Positions 46,039 through 55,289 of a stretch of DNA of 64,000 nucleotides are shown here, in pieces. Positions within the stretch are counted from its first letter, which is position 1. Each line of letters begins with the position of its first letter. Where the stretch lies: contig CAMLCZ010000004.1 of assembly GCA_946478665.1 (NCBI GenBank), positions 1 through 64,000 on the forward strand. Reading direction: 5' to 3'. The DNA comes from an uncultured Bartonella sp. (GTDB lineage Bacteria > Pseudomonadota > Alphaproteobacteria > Rhizobiales > Rhizobiaceae). The notes beneath the pieces were generated by a model that saw only the letters and a list, made by a program, of their open reading frames with translations, ran no database searches and had not been told where the DNA came from. The position numbers were made by a program, and so were the translations under genes.

Positions 46039-47808
46039 ATGACAAAAACAATGAAAAAGAAAGACGTTGTTATTATCGGGCTCGGATGGACCGGTGCTAT
46101 CAGCGGTATTGAATTGGCTAAAGAAGGCTTGGAAATTCTGGCACTCGAGCGCGGAGAAGATCGCGATACTGTTCCGGATTTTGCCTATCCAAAGCCAGCT
46201 GACGAATTAAAGTATGGTGTCCGTCTTGGTACCGCTGTTCGTCCGCGTGATCATACAGTGACAATTCGCAGAAGCCTTAAGGAAACGGCATTGCCTTATC
46301 GCCAATTGGGCTCATTCTTGCCTGGTATTGGTGTTGGTGGTGCGGGTGTCCACTGGAATGGTATGACATGGCGCGCCCAACCAGAAGAGTTGCGTGCACG
46401 TTCATATGTGCAAGAAACTTTCGGAAACATTATTCCAGAGAATATGGCGCTTCAAGACTGGGGCGTTACATATGACGAGCTGGAAGAACATTATGACATG
46501 TTCGAAAAAGTTGCCGGTGTATCTGGTACTGCGGGTAATCTGAATGGTAAGATACAGGAAGGTGGTGACCCATTTGAGGGACCACGTAAAAATCCTTATC
46601 CTATGCCTGCTTTGCCTTATACATATAATGGTCGTATCTTCAGTGAAGTTACCAAGAAGATGGGCTTACACCCTTTTCCATGTCCGTCAGCTATAGCCTC
46701 TGAAGCCTATACGAATCCTTATGGTATGCAGATGGGACCATGTAACTATTGTGGTTTCTGTGAACGTTATGGTTGTTTGAACTATTCAAAAGCATCGCCA
46801 CAAGTAAGCGTTTTGGCTGCTTTGAAGCGCTATAAGAATTTTGAATATCGTGTAAAATCGGAAGTGCTCCGTATTGAAAAATCAGCAGATGGTAAAACAG
46901 TAACAGGTGTTACCTATGTTGATGAAAATAACGAGGAAATTTTCCAACCAGCTGATCTTGTTATCCTTGGCGGCTTCATGATCAACAATGTGCATTTGTT
47001 GCTCATTTCAGGTCTTGGACAACCATATGATCCAAATACGGGTGAAGGCGTTATCGGTAGAAACTACGCTTATCAAACCGCTATTGGTGGTGGAACACTG
47101 TTCTTTAAAGATAAAGTTTTCAATCCATTTGTCGGTACGGGTTGTAACGGTTCCTATCTTGATGACTACAGCTTTAACCAGATCGATTTTGCTAAACAGG
47201 GCTTTATCGGTGGTAGCCGTATTTCTACAGGTCAGACAAATGGTCAACCAATTCGTTCGATGCCATTGCCTGCTGGTACACCAGCTTGGGGTAGTGGTTG
47301 GAAACAGGCTGTTGGTGATTGGTACGGTCACTCAATGTCAATTGGTCAGCATGGCTCGGTTATGTCATATCATGATGCTTATCTTGATCTTGACCCAACA
47401 TATAAGGACAAATTTGGTCGTCCTTTAATGCGCATGACCTTCAATTGGCATGATAATGAGATCCATATGTCTCAATATATCGCAAGCAAAATTGATAAGA
47501 TTGCAGAAGCTATTGGTCCAGATCAATATCGTCAAAATCCTGCAATGAAAGAAGGGCAACAATATGATACCCGTATCTACCAAACAACCCACACGGTTGG
47601 TGGTGCTATCATGGGTGTTGATCGTCGCACTTCAGCAATAAATCGTTATCTGCAACATTGGGATTTCCATAATTTGTTTATACCGGGTGCAAGCGCTTTC
47701 CCGCAAAACATACAGCATAATCCTACTGGAACAGTTGGTGCTTTGACATATTGGATGCTTGATAAGATCAAATCCGATTATATCAAGAACCCACGGTCTT
47801 TGGCATAG
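46039..47808 (+). CDS. Gluconate 2-dehydrogenase, flavoprotein (GMC) subunit
   Basis: A 589-residue GMC oxidoreductase with the FAD motif VVIIGLGWTGAISGIELA near the N-terminus, GVGGAGVHWNGMTWR, a Cys-rich segment GPCNYCGFCERYGC (around 234-247), and the C-terminal HNPTGTVGALTYW catalytic His region. It oxidises gluconate (or a related sugar acid) to the 2-keto form at the periplasmic face. The cysteine cluster is typical for these subunits and may hold an iron-sulfur cluster. No signal of its own. Confidence 0.92.
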   Translation: MTKTMKKKDVVIIGLGWTGAISGIELAKEGLEILALERGEDRDTVPDFAYPKPADELKYGVRLGTAVRPRDHTVTIRRSLKETALPYRQLGSFLPGIGVGGAGVHWNGMTWRAQPEELRARSYVQETFGNIIPENMALQDWGVTYDELEEHYDMFEKVAGVSGTAGNLNGKIQEGGDPFEGPRKNPYPMPALPYTYNGRIFSEVTKKMGLHPFPCPSAIASEAYTNPYGMQMGPCNYCGFCERYGCLNYSKASPQVSVLAALKRYKNFEYRVKSEVLRIEKSADGKTVTGVTYVDENNEEIFQPADLVILGGFMINNVHLLLISGLGQPYDPNTGEGVIGRNYAYQTAIGGGTLFFKDKVFNPFVGTGCNGSYLDDYSFNQIDFAKQGFIGGSRISTGQTNGQPIRSMPLPAGTPAWGSGWKQAVGDWYGHSMSIGQHGSVMSYHDAYLDLDPTYKDKFGRPLMRMTFNWHDNEIHMSQYIASKIDKIAEAIGPDQYRQNPAMKEGQQYDTRIYQTTHTVGGAIMGVDRRTSAINRYLQHWDFHNLFIPGASAFPQNIQHNPTGTVGALTYWMLDKIKSDYIKNPRSLA

Positions 47809-47819
47809 GAGAGAACCAG

Positions 47820-49121
47820 ATGAAACGTTTTCTCAAAGTAATTCTTGTTTTGGTTATATTAGCAATCATTGCTATTTTAGCTATTATGTTTGTGCCAATA
47901 AAGCGCACCGGACCAACAGAGGCACTTGCACCTGATTTCAAACCAGAGCCAGGGCGTGGTGAATATTTGGCAAGAATGGCCGATTGTGCTGCTTGTCATA
48001 CAACCCAAGGTGGTCAGCCTTATGCTGGTGGCCGCGAAGTTGCCAGCCCATTTGGTATTATCTATTCATCCAATATTACTCCGGATGAAAATGGTATCAA
48101 GAATATGACACTCGACCAATTCCGTGATGCTCTGCGTGATGGTATTGGTAAAAATGGTCAATTGCTTTATCCAGCTATGCCATATGAAAATTATCGTAAA
48201 ATCAGTGAGCCTGATGTGGTTGCTCTTTATGATTATTTCATGCACGAGGTTAAACCGGTTAGTGAAAAAGTTAAGAAAACAAATCTTGCATTTCCATTCA
48301 ACCAACGCTGGGGAATCCGTTTGTGGAATTGGTTTGCAATTTCAGGGTCAGCAGGCTTCCAACCACGCTTTAATGACGAAAAGCTTGATCGTGGTGCCTA
48401 TCTAGTAGAAAGCCTCGGACACTGCGGTGCATGTCATACACCACGTGATTTGTTGTTTCGCCAATCTGGTACAAATAGCGACAGCAATAAATTCCTGACT
48501 GGTGAAGTTATTGATGGATGGTACGGACCAAATCTGCGTAATGCCAATTCTTCTTTGGCTATATGGTCTGAAAAGGATATCAAGGATTACTTGCAGACAG
48601 CACGTAACGCCCATTCAGCTGCTGTAGGACCGATGAAACTTGTAGCAGATGAATCTATGCAATATGCGACGGATAAGGATTTGGACGCTATTGCTGCCTA
48701 TTTGAAGCATATTGCTTTGCCAGGTGAAGCCGATAAGCCAGTACGCGATCCAAAGAAGACAACTGATATGTTGACTGAAGGTAAGCCAGATATGGCACTG
48801 GGTGCACGTCTCTACATCGACAATTGTAACGCTTGTCACTTTGTTAATGGTAAAGGTGCTGCAGGTGTTTTCCCAGAGCTTGATGGTGCAAAGATTGTCA
48901 ATGCAAAAGATCCAACTGGATTATTGCAGATTATCTTGAAAGGTTCGCGTATGCCATCAACGGCAAATCGCCCAGCAACTCTTGCAATGCCAGGATTTGG
49001 CTGGCGCATGAATGATGATGAAGTTGCAGCACTCGCAACATTCCTTCGTTCAAGCTGGACAAATGATGCACCAAGCGTCAAAGCGTCCGATGTTGCTAAG
49101 ACCCGCAATAGACCGCAATAA
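47820..49121 (+). CDS. Gluconate 2-dehydrogenase, triheme cytochrome c subunit
   Basis: A 433-residue membrane-anchored cytochrome with an N-terminal helix (about 5-25) and three heme-c sites: CAACH (56-60), CGACH (202-206) and CNACH (336-340). It passes electrons from the flavoprotein to ubiquinone. Followed by a strong terminator, so the three genes form one operon. Confidence 0.93.
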   Translation: MKRFLKVILVLVILAIIAILAIMFVPIKRTGPTEALAPDFKPEPGRGEYLARMADCAACHTTQGGQPYAGGREVASPFGIIYSSNITPDENGIKNMTLDQFRDALRDGIGKNGQLLYPAMPYENYRKISEPDVVALYDYFMHEVKPVSEKVKKTNLAFPFNQRWGIRLWNWFAISGSAGFQPRFNDEKLDRGAYLVESLGHCGACHTPRDLLFRQSGTNSDSNKFLTGEVIDGWYGPNLRNANSSLAIWSEKDIKDYLQTARNAHSAAVGPMKLVADESMQYATDKDLDAIAAYLKHIALPGEADKPVRDPKKTTDMLTEGKPDMALGARLYIDNCNACHFVNGKGAAGVFPELDGAKIVNAKDPTGLLQIILKGSRMPSTANRPATLAMPGFGWRMNDDEVAALATFLRSSWTNDAPSVKASDVAKTRNRPQ

Positions 49122-49145
49122 TGGTTTATTGAATGATAAATTTTT

Positions 49146-49168
49146 AAACGGCCTACGGGCCGTTTTTT
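49146..49168 (+). terminator. Rho-independent terminator after the gluconate dehydrogenase genes
   Basis: AAACGGCC (49146-49153), loop TACG, GGCCGTTT (49158-49165), then further T residues. Confidence 0.92.
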
Positions 49169-49240
49169 ATTATGGTGTTTTCTGAAACAAATTTGCTTTA
49201 TAAGCTAAGACTGATTTGAAAATTTCAAAACGGAAACATT

Positions 49241-50047
49241 ATGGTGCTTGCTCTTCGATCAATTTTATTTACTGCGGCATTTTATCTGACGACATTGATA
49301 CAGATGATTATTTATGCGCCGTTCTATTTTTTCCTTCCACGCAAAAAAGCTTGGATTGTGCCAAAAACATGGGCGCGTGTTACGTTGTTTCTGCAGAAAT
49401 ATATTGCGGGAACAAGTTATGAAATTGAAGGATTGGAAAACCTGCCGAAAGGTGCATACATTATTGCCCCCAAACACCAATCTGCATGGGAGACCTTCGG
49501 TCTAGTCCCATATCTTGATGACCCATCGCTTATCATGAAGCGTGAGCTAACGTGGATTCCACTGTTTGGCTGGTACATGTTAAAGACAGGAATAATTCCT
49601 ATTGATCGTGGATCACCATTAAAAGCAATGAAGGCAGTTTTGACCGGTGCCAAAGAAAAAACAGAACAAGGTCGGCAGATTTTAATATTTCCTGAAGGAA
49701 CAAGACGCCAACCGGGCGATGAACCGGATTATAAACCCGGTATTATCGCTATCTATAATGAACTTGGGCTACAAGTTGTACCAATCGCACATAATGCTGG
49801 TCTTTATTGGCCTAGGGGTAACTTCCGTCGTTATCCGGGTAAGATACGCGTTCGTGTTTTGCCACCTATAGAGGGGGGACTGAACAAACGCGAGTTTTTG
49901 CCAAAACTCATTGAAGCGACAGAAACAGCGTGTGATGAACTATTAGTAGCAGCTTCCCGTGATGCTAACCCGCCAGCAATGCCACCGAGTGCCGTTAAAC
50001 GATTGAAGCAACTTGGTATTGATTGGAAAGGACCTACGCGTGATTAA
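49241..50047 (+). CDS. plsC: 1-acyl-sn-glycerol-3-phosphate acyltransferase
   Basis: A 268-residue membrane acyltransferase making phosphatidic acid. Two N-terminal hydrophobic segments, motif I as KHQSAWET (H79, E84: HX4E where most PlsC have HX4D), and motif III FPEGTR (150-155). The HQSAWE form occurs in other proteobacterial PlsC, so activity is expected. It stands between the gluconate dehydrogenase terminator and bioMNY. Confidence 0.9.
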   Translation: MVLALRSILFTAAFYLTTLIQMIIYAPFYFFLPRKKAWIVPKTWARVTLFLQKYIAGTSYEIEGLENLPKGAYIIAPKHQSAWETFGLVPYLDDPSLIMKRELTWIPLFGWYMLKTGIIPIDRGSPLKAMKAVLTGAKEKTEQGRQILIFPEGTRRQPGDEPDYKPGIIAIYNELGLQVVPIAHNAGLYWPRGNFRRYPGKIRVRVLPPIEGGLNKREFLPKLIEATETACDELLVAASRDANPPAMPPSAVKRLKQLGIDWKGPTRD

Positions 50048-50070
50048 GACGCGTTCTATCAAAAAGAATA

Positions 50071-50088
50071 TTATAGATTTTGTATAAT
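50071..50088 (+). promoter_or_regulatory. Candidate bioM promoter with BioR-like box
   Basis: TATAAT at 50083-50088 is a perfect -10, 33 nt before the bioM ATG. Just upstream, TTATAGATTT (50071-50080) matches 8 of 10 bases of the BioR consensus TTATMKATAA. No clear -35. Confidence 0.4.
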
Positions 50089-50120
50089 CGCTAATTGATA
50101 CATAGGGAGCTGATAGGCTT

Positions 50121-50795
50121 ATGATAGAGCTCCAGAATGTCAGTGTTGTTATCGGGAATCATCGTATTCTCGATGACATCAATCTGCAATTATCTGAACA
50201 ACGCATTGCTGTTATTGGGGCTAATGGTTCAGGTAAAAGTACATTTGCTAGGTTATTAAATGGGCTAAGGCTTCCACAGTCTGGCAAAGTACTTGTCGAT
50301 GATTTGGATACATCGAAAGACGGTAAGGATATTCGTCGCAAGGTTGGTTTTGTTTTCCAAAATCCAGATAATCAGATTGTTATGCCCGTTGTCGAAGAAG
50401 ATCTAGCTTTTGGTATGAAAAATATCGGTTTGGATAAAGCGGAAATAATGCGGCGTATTGATGCTGTTCTAGAACGCTATGATTTGCAAAAAACACGTCA
50501 GCAATCAATTCAGCAATTAAGTGGTGGGCAAAAACAGCTTATCGCGATTTGCGGCGTGCTTGCCATGGAGCCGACGACAATTGTTTTTGATGAACCAACG
50601 ACGCAACTTGATCTACGCAATAAGCGCAAGATTACCGAAACTATTTTGGGGTTATCGCAACAGATAATCGTCGTTTCCCATGATTTGGATATGCTTGAAA
50701 CTTTTGAGCGTATTATTGTATTTGATCGTGGTCGGGTTGTATGTGACGATATTCCGCAGAAAGCAATTTCATATTATGTAGATCTGCTGTCATGA
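50121..50795 (+). CDS. bioM: Biotin ECF transporter ATPase BioM
   Basis: A 224-residue ABC ATPase of the energy-coupling type: Walker [11 protein letters not shown]-loop [11 protein letters not shown], signature [11 protein letters not shown], Walker [13 protein letters not shown]. With BioN it powers biotin uptake by BioY. Overlaps bioN by 4 nt. Confidence 0.94.
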   Translation: MIELQNVSVVIGNHRILDDINLQLSEQRIAVIGANGSGKSTFARLLNGLRLPQSGKVLVDDLDTSKDGKDIRRKVGFVFQNPDNQIVMPVVEEDLAFGMKNIGLDKAEIMRRIDAVLERYDLQKTRQQSIQQLSGGQKQLIAICGVLAMEPTTIVFDEPTTQLDLRNKRKITETILGLSQQIIVVSHDLDMLETFERIIVFDRGRVVCDDIPQKAISYYVDLLS

Positions 50796-51406
50796 TAGAT
50801 TCAACCTACGGAACGTCATTGATTCATCGCTTGTCTGCTGGAGTGAAACTCTGTGCTGTGTTTTTTATCAGCATTCTATTATTCATGTTTCCGCAACTAT
50901 GGCTATCGTCTATAACACTTTTGTTAGTTTATTCCGGTTACATGATTGCTGGTTTTGGTTTTCTTAAACCACTGAAACAATTAAAAGCAATCTGGTGGCT
51001 ATTGATAGCCCTGTTCTTCATTCAGGGGTTAACCACAGGTTGGCTTAATGCCACGATCATATGTGTACGCCTTGCGACACTTGTGCTTCTTGCAGCACTT
51101 GTAACTTTGACAACGCCCTTCACAAAAATGATGGATTGCTTTGAAAAGTTATTTTCATTCATTCGGTTTTTTGGCGGTAATCCTGCAAAAATATCGTTGG
51201 CTTTGTCGCTCACGTTACGATTCATTCCGGTATTTTCTGACCTCATTAAAGAAGTACGAGATGCCCAGAAAGTAAGAGGTTTAGAGGGAAACTTTTTTGC
51301 GTTGATTATGCCGGTATTAATTCGTAGTTTGAAAATACAGGATGATGTCGCAGCAGCTATCGAAGCGAGAAGTTATGATCCTGATAAAGATTTCAACAAA
51401 ATTTAA
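50792..51406 (+). CDS. bioN: Biotin ECF transporter permease BioN
   Basis: A 204-residue EcfT-family protein with about five helices and coupling motifs near the C-terminus ([26 protein letters not shown]). Links BioM to BioY. ATGA overlap with bioM; 16 nt to bioY. Confidence 0.93.
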   Translation: MIDSTYGTSLIHRLSAGVKLCAVFFISILLFMFPQLWLSSITLLLVYSGYMIAGFGFLKPLKQLKAIWWLLIALFFIQGLTTGWLNATIICVRLATLVLLAALVTLTTPFTKMMDCFEKLFSFIRFFGGNPAKISLALSLTLRFIPVFSDLIKEVRDAQKVRGLEGNFFALIMPVLIRSLKIQDDVAAAIEARSYDPDKDFNKI

Positions 51407-51422
51407 TTAAAATGGGGACATT

Positions 51423-51968
51423 ATGACTATTCGAGATATAGTATCGGTTGCGTTATTTGCTGCTTTTACGGCTGCATTAGGATTTATTCCGGCTATTCCA
51501 CTGCCCATTATTCCTGTGCCGATAACAGCGCAGCTTTTAGGGGTTATCCTAGCTGGCGCGGTGTTAAAAACCAAGCGCGGCTTTTTATCGATGTTATTTT
51601 TTCTGATTCTGGTAGCGGCCGGATTACCTATTTTATCTGGTGGACGGGGTGGTATTGCTGCCTTTTTTTCACCCTCTTCTGGCTATCTTATCGGTTTTCC
51701 ACTTACCGCCTGCGCCATAGGGTATCTCTATTCCTTTTGTCGGGGAAAACTGGTTTTCTGGAAAGAGATTGCAATCATGGCGATTGCTGTGTTTGGTATT
51801 GATCATGTTCTTGGTATTGTCTGGCTTGTTTGCGTGACAGGTCTGGATTTTACCAAAGCACTTATGGGTGATGTCGTTTTTATACCGGGCGATCTGGTTA
51901 AAATTGTTATCGCCTATTTCATTGTTAGCCATCTGCGCAAGGCTTTACCGGATTTCATGAATAAATAG
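51423..51968 (+). CDS. bioY: Biotin transporter substrate-binding subunit BioY
   Basis: A 181-residue S-component with six helices and the BioY segments PLPIIPVPITAQLLGVILAGAVL and GGRGGIAAFFSPSSGYLIGFP. Binds biotin; high affinity with BioMN. Presence of the complete system suggests use of external biotin. Confidence 0.95.
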   Translation: MTIRDIVSVALFAAFTAALGFIPAIPLPIIPVPITAQLLGVILAGAVLKTKRGFLSMLFFLILVAAGLPILSGGRGGIAAFFSPSSGYLIGFPLTACAIGYLYSFCRGKLVFWKEIAIMAIAVFGIDHVLGIVWLVCVTGLDFTKALMGDVVFIPGDLVKIVIAYFIVSHLRKALPDFMNK

Positions 51969-51980
51969 AATATAAATAAA

Positions 51981-52003
51981 AAAGCGGATCCAAGACCCGC
52001 TTT
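51981..52003. terminator. Terminator between convergent bioY and usp
   Basis: AAAGCGG (51981-51987) and CCGCTTT (51997-52003) form a 7-bp stem. On the minus strand it is followed by TTTATTTATAT, so it serves the usp gene best; on the plus strand the tail is A-rich. Confidence 0.7.
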
Positions 52004-52023
52004 AAAAAGAACCAGATAATGGG

Positions 52024-52473
52024 TTATTTAATAACCATAACTGGGCGTTCACTCATTGCTATAACTTCAGATGCCTGACTTCCGAGAATAAGACGATTAA
52101 CGCCACGTCTGCCGTGTGAGGCAATGATGATAAGGTCTGCATTATGTTCATTTGCAGCATCGACAATGCCAGCTGCAGCAAGCTGATTTTCGGCGTGGAT
52201 GCCTTTTGCTTTAATTCCCAATTTTTCAGCTTTATTGAGTGCGCCTTCAAGAATTTTGCGGGCGCCATCTTCCATTTCTTTACGAAACTCGTCAAATGCA
52301 CCTGGACTTGCAGCCCATTCTGCGCCAACAACAATGCCATAAGATGGCATTAAGCTTGTTACAGTTACAACAAACAGTTCACCACCGGTTTTTTTTGCAA
52401 GTTCAACGGCGGCATCAACACCGCGGTCTGCCAATTCCGATCCATCAGTTGCAACAAGAATTCTCTCATACAT
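52024..52473 (-). CDS. Universal stress protein (UspA family)
   Basis: A 149-residue single-domain Usp. ILVATDGSELADRGVDAAVELAKK at the start and the ATP-binding pattern G-2x-G-9x-G-S (GRRGVNRLILGSQ) near the end. Soluble stress protein; the ATP-binding subclass is likely. Single gene. Confidence 0.92.
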   Translation of the reverse strand: MYERILVATDGSELADRGVDAAVELAKKTGGELFVVTVTSLMPSYGIVVGAEWAASPGAFDEFRKEMEDGARKILEGALNKAEKLGIKAKGIHAENQLAAAGIVDAANEHNADLIIIASHGRRGVNRLILGSQASEVIAMSERPVMVIK

Positions 52474-52827
52474 AATAGTTTCCTTCCCTCTTCAATTCGA
52501 TAATCTATTATATCTAACAGATAGAATTGTTAATCCCGACATCAACGCCGTGAAGTCCATGTAAATTATAACATATTTTATTGTTGACTGGCACTATATA
52601 TCTTACTGAAAATAACCAGATTAAAGATCATAACTTCTTATGACCATGTGATATGGTGATAATGTTCTTGAACGGCTATTTTAGAGTTAGCTTGTTTTTG
52701 AATTTGTTTTATAAAAACACTCTCAGCCATATTTTTTCTCAAAAGTTCAGGAAAGTTTTGATTTATGATAAGACTGGTTTAAATAAGACCAGTTTTGATT
52801 GAATGAATTCCTTTTGGATCGTAAGAA
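52474..52827. other. Intergenic region between usp and the D,D-carboxypeptidase gene
   Basis: 354 bases with no gene seen. It contains the divergent promoters. A hairpin ACTGGT (52773-52778) / ACCAGT (52788-52793), followed by TTTTGATT, lies 35 nt before the carboxypeptidase start and may attenuate or structure its leader. A small palindrome TATCT-AAC-AGATA lies near 52510-52522, upstream of usp. Confidence 0.55.
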
Positions 52828-53913
52828 ATGCGTAATTTGGTAAGCTCTATAGCTATTTTATTGACCATATTGTTTGTGACAACTGTTGCACATGCTAACC
52901 CATACATTGTTGTTGATGTTACGAACGGTCGAGTTTTAAACCATAAAGAAGCTTTTGATCGTTGGTATCCTGCATCTTTGACAAAATTGATGACTGCGTA
53001 TGTGACATTTCGTGCGTTACGTAGTGGGCAAGTTACACTGGATACACGTGTCACAATTAGTGCTGCCGCATCAAAATTGCCACCAAGTCATTCCGGTTAT
53101 AAGCCGGGCTCAGTTCTTGATCTAAATACAGCTTTATCAATTACTTTGGTTAAATCTACCAACGACCTTGCTACAGCAATTGCTGAAACTGTCGGAGGTT
53201 CAGAACAAGCATTTGTGCAACGTATGAATGCCGAGGCACAAAGATTAGGTATGTTTGGCACACATTTTGCTAATGCAAATGGTTTGCCAAATCCTGATAA
53301 TTATTCTACCGCGCGTGATCTTGCAGTTCTTGCGACACAAATTCGTCGAGAATTTCCTGAATATGCGCATTATTTCTCTATTCCTGCGATAGATTTTGGT
53401 GGCGGGCGGAAAATAGAGCAGAATTCAAATAATCTAATCGGTCGTTTTGCCGGTGCTGATGGTATGAAAACGGGTTTTATCTGTGCTTCTGGTTTTAATC
53501 TTGTTTCTTCGGCTACGCGGAAAGGTCGTACAATTATAGCTGTCGTTTTAGGCGCAGATCGTATTGATCAACGTGAAGCATTATCTGCAAAGCTTTTAAG
53601 TGATGGTTTTTCCAATCAGGGTACGTCTCAAACAACTCTGGCAACTTTACAGCCATATGGTACCAATCTTAATCAGATAACAGATATTCGGGATAAAATC
53701 TGTAATGACGAGGCGTGGAAAATTCGTATGCAACATCGGGACGCTAAAGGTAAAACGATATTCGATTCACCTTATATGACGGCGCAACCAGCTCAAATTC
53801 AAGCTATGCCAGTACGCCTAATTTCAGCACCGGCACCAACAAAACCAGGAGAAATACCGGCTTGGAAAATTCCGGTACCGACACCACGTCCAGCATATGA
53901 GAACGCTCAATGA
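52828..53913 (+). CDS. D-alanyl-D-alanine carboxypeptidase (DacF/PBP5-6 type)
   Basis: A 361-residue penicillin-binding protein of the S11 family with a signal peptide (to about residue 23, AHA). Active-site motifs: S50-L-T-K53, S110-T-N112, K214-T-G216. It trims the terminal D-Ala from peptidoglycan stem peptides. The C-terminal tail is Pro-rich ([13 protein letters not shown]) and may span or touch the envelope. ATGA overlap with the CobW-family gene. Confidence 0.92.
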   Translation: MRNLVSSIAILLTILFVTTVAHANPYIVVDVTNGRVLNHKEAFDRWYPASLTKLMTAYVTFRALRSGQVTLDTRVTISAAASKLPPSHSGYKPGSVLDLNTALSITLVKSTNDLATAIAETVGGSEQAFVQRMNAEAQRLGMFGTHFANANGLPNPDNYSTARDLAVLATQIRREFPEYAHYFSIPAIDFGGGRKIEQNSNNLIGRFAGADGMKTGFICASGFNLVSSATRKGRTIIAVVLGADRIDQREALSAKLLSDGFSNQGTSQTTLATLQPYGTNLNQITDIRDKICNDEAWKIRMQHRDAKGKTIFDSPYMTAQPAQIQAMPVRLISAPAPTKPGEIPAWKIPVPTPRPAYENAQ

Positions 53914-55001
53914 TTAATACTCATCGACGTATTCCTGTCACCGTTATAACCGGTTTTTTAGGTTCAGGTAAAACAACGTTATTAAATCGTATCCTCAAAG
54001 AACCTACATTGAAGGATACGGCGGTTATTGTTAATGAATTTGGTGAAGTTGGTATCGATCATCTTTTGGTTGAGCAAGCGGATGATGGTGTTATAGAATT
54101 ATCCAATGGTTGCCTTTGTTGTACGATGCGTGGCCAATTGATTGATAGTTTAGCTAATCTTATTGATCGTTTACAAACAGGGCGTATTGAGAAGCTTAGT
54201 CGTGTTATTATTGAAACGACAGGTCTTGCTGATCCAGCACCTATTCTGCAGGCCATTATTGGACATCCTGCCATGTTGCAGTCTTTTGCAATAGACGGTG
54301 TTATTACAACCGTGGATGCAGTCAATGGTCATAATACGCTTATAAAGCAAAAAGAGGCCCGAAAACAGGTGGCCTTTGCCGACAAGATTATTTTGACAAA
54401 AACAGATCTTGTAACAGATGACGATAAATTGGCATCGCTTGTTGGTGACTTAAAGTCGCTTAATGCAACGGCAACAATTATTTCCTCTCATGACCCGCTG
54501 TATCAACCCTTAGAGCTTGTAGATATTGGTGTATTTGATTTGGATAGCAAAACAGACACTGTCAAAAACTGGCTTTCCAGTGAAGTTGACGTGCGTCACC
54601 ACCACCATCACGATGTTAACCGGCATAGTGATGCAATACGTGCGTTTGCTTTAACGCATGACGAACCAATACCCTATTCGGCATTGGACGCTTTTATAGA
54701 ACTTTTTTGCGCAACACATGGTAACAAAATACTGCGCATGAAAGGTATTGTCTGTTTGTCGGAAGATCCATCACATCCCATCATTATTCATGGCGTGCAA
54801 ACTCTATTCCATCCACCTATAAGGTTGAAAGAATGGCCGGATATAAGCCATGAAACGCGGTTGGTTATCATTACAGATGGCTTGGAAGAGACATTGGTAA
54901 GAGAAATGTTCAATGCATTTTTAAGTAAGCCCGCTATCGATACCGCTGATCGTTTGGCGCTTACCGAAAATCCTTTGGCAATTCCGGGTTTCAAATTTTG
55001 A
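53910..55001 (+). CDS. CobW/COG0523-family metal-associated GTPase
   Basis: A 363-residue GTPase: Walker A GFLGSGKT (15-22), metal-binding G-C-L-C-C (67-71), base-recognition TKTD at 163-166, and a His cluster [11 protein letters not shown] (228-238) between the G domain and C-terminal CobW domain. Relatives act as metallochaperones for zinc or cobalt. No cobalamin genes are near, so a zinc role is the better guess. Translation is coupled to the D,D-carboxypeptidase gene by a 4-nt overlap. Confidence 0.88.
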   Translation: MINTHRRIPVTVITGFLGSGKTTLLNRILKEPTLKDTAVIVNEFGEVGIDHLLVEQADDGVIELSNGCLCCTMRGQLIDSLANLIDRLQTGRIEKLSRVIIETTGLADPAPILQAIIGHPAMLQSFAIDGVITTVDAVNGHNTLIKQKEARKQVAFADKIILTKTDLVTDDDKLASLVGDLKSLNATATIISSHDPLYQPLELVDIGVFDLDSKTDTVKNWLSSEVDVRHHHHHDVNRHSDAIRAFALTHDEPIPYSALDAFIELFCATHGNKILRMKGIVCLSEDPSHPIIIHGVQTLFHPPIRLKEWPDISHETRLVIITDGLEETLVREMFNAFLSKPAIDTADRLALTENPLAIPGFKF

Positions 55002-55067
55002 TATCGTATTGATCGTATATTTCATCATCATATTGGATAACATAGTTAGAATATTATCCACACATGG

Positions 55068-55289
55068 TTATGATATCGATAAGTGACAAATTCCGTCATC
55101 AAACCACTTTGCAAAGAGGAAGTGGTTTTGTTGGCAGTAATGCGCTAAATCCAATGGTGCCAAAGGGTCATCGCTCAATATAATGAGGCTGGTATTGGCT
55201 GGTAATTCAGCTTTCTTTTTCTGTGCTTTTAATAAGACGAGTGGGCATCGCAGCCCACGAAGATCATATAAAAACGTATCTTTAGTCAC
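55068..55289 (-). CDS. TusA/SirA-like small protein
   Basis: A 73-residue TusA-fold protein: YDLRGLRCPLVLLKAQKK, then a DDPLAPLDLAHYC segment as in TusA/YeeD-type proteins. The usual CPxP motif is changed to CPLV, with the catalytic cysteine kept. The start is GTG 55289, with GGAAAG 6 nt upstream, inside the last 8 nt of the L,D-transpeptidase gene; a longer frame to 55364 lies within that gene and is rejected. A sulfur-transfer role is inferred from fold only. Confidence 0.78.
   Translation of the reverse strand: MTKDTFLYDLRGLRCPLVLLKAQKKKAELPANTSLIILSDDPLAPLDLAHYCQQNHFLFAKWFDDGICHLSIS

Noticed and set aside
52559-52574. Zur-like site ATGTAAATTATAACAT between usp and the carboxypeptidase gene
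   Set aside because: Only one half fits a Zur box; the other arm has several mismatches, and it is over 250 bp from the CobW operon start.
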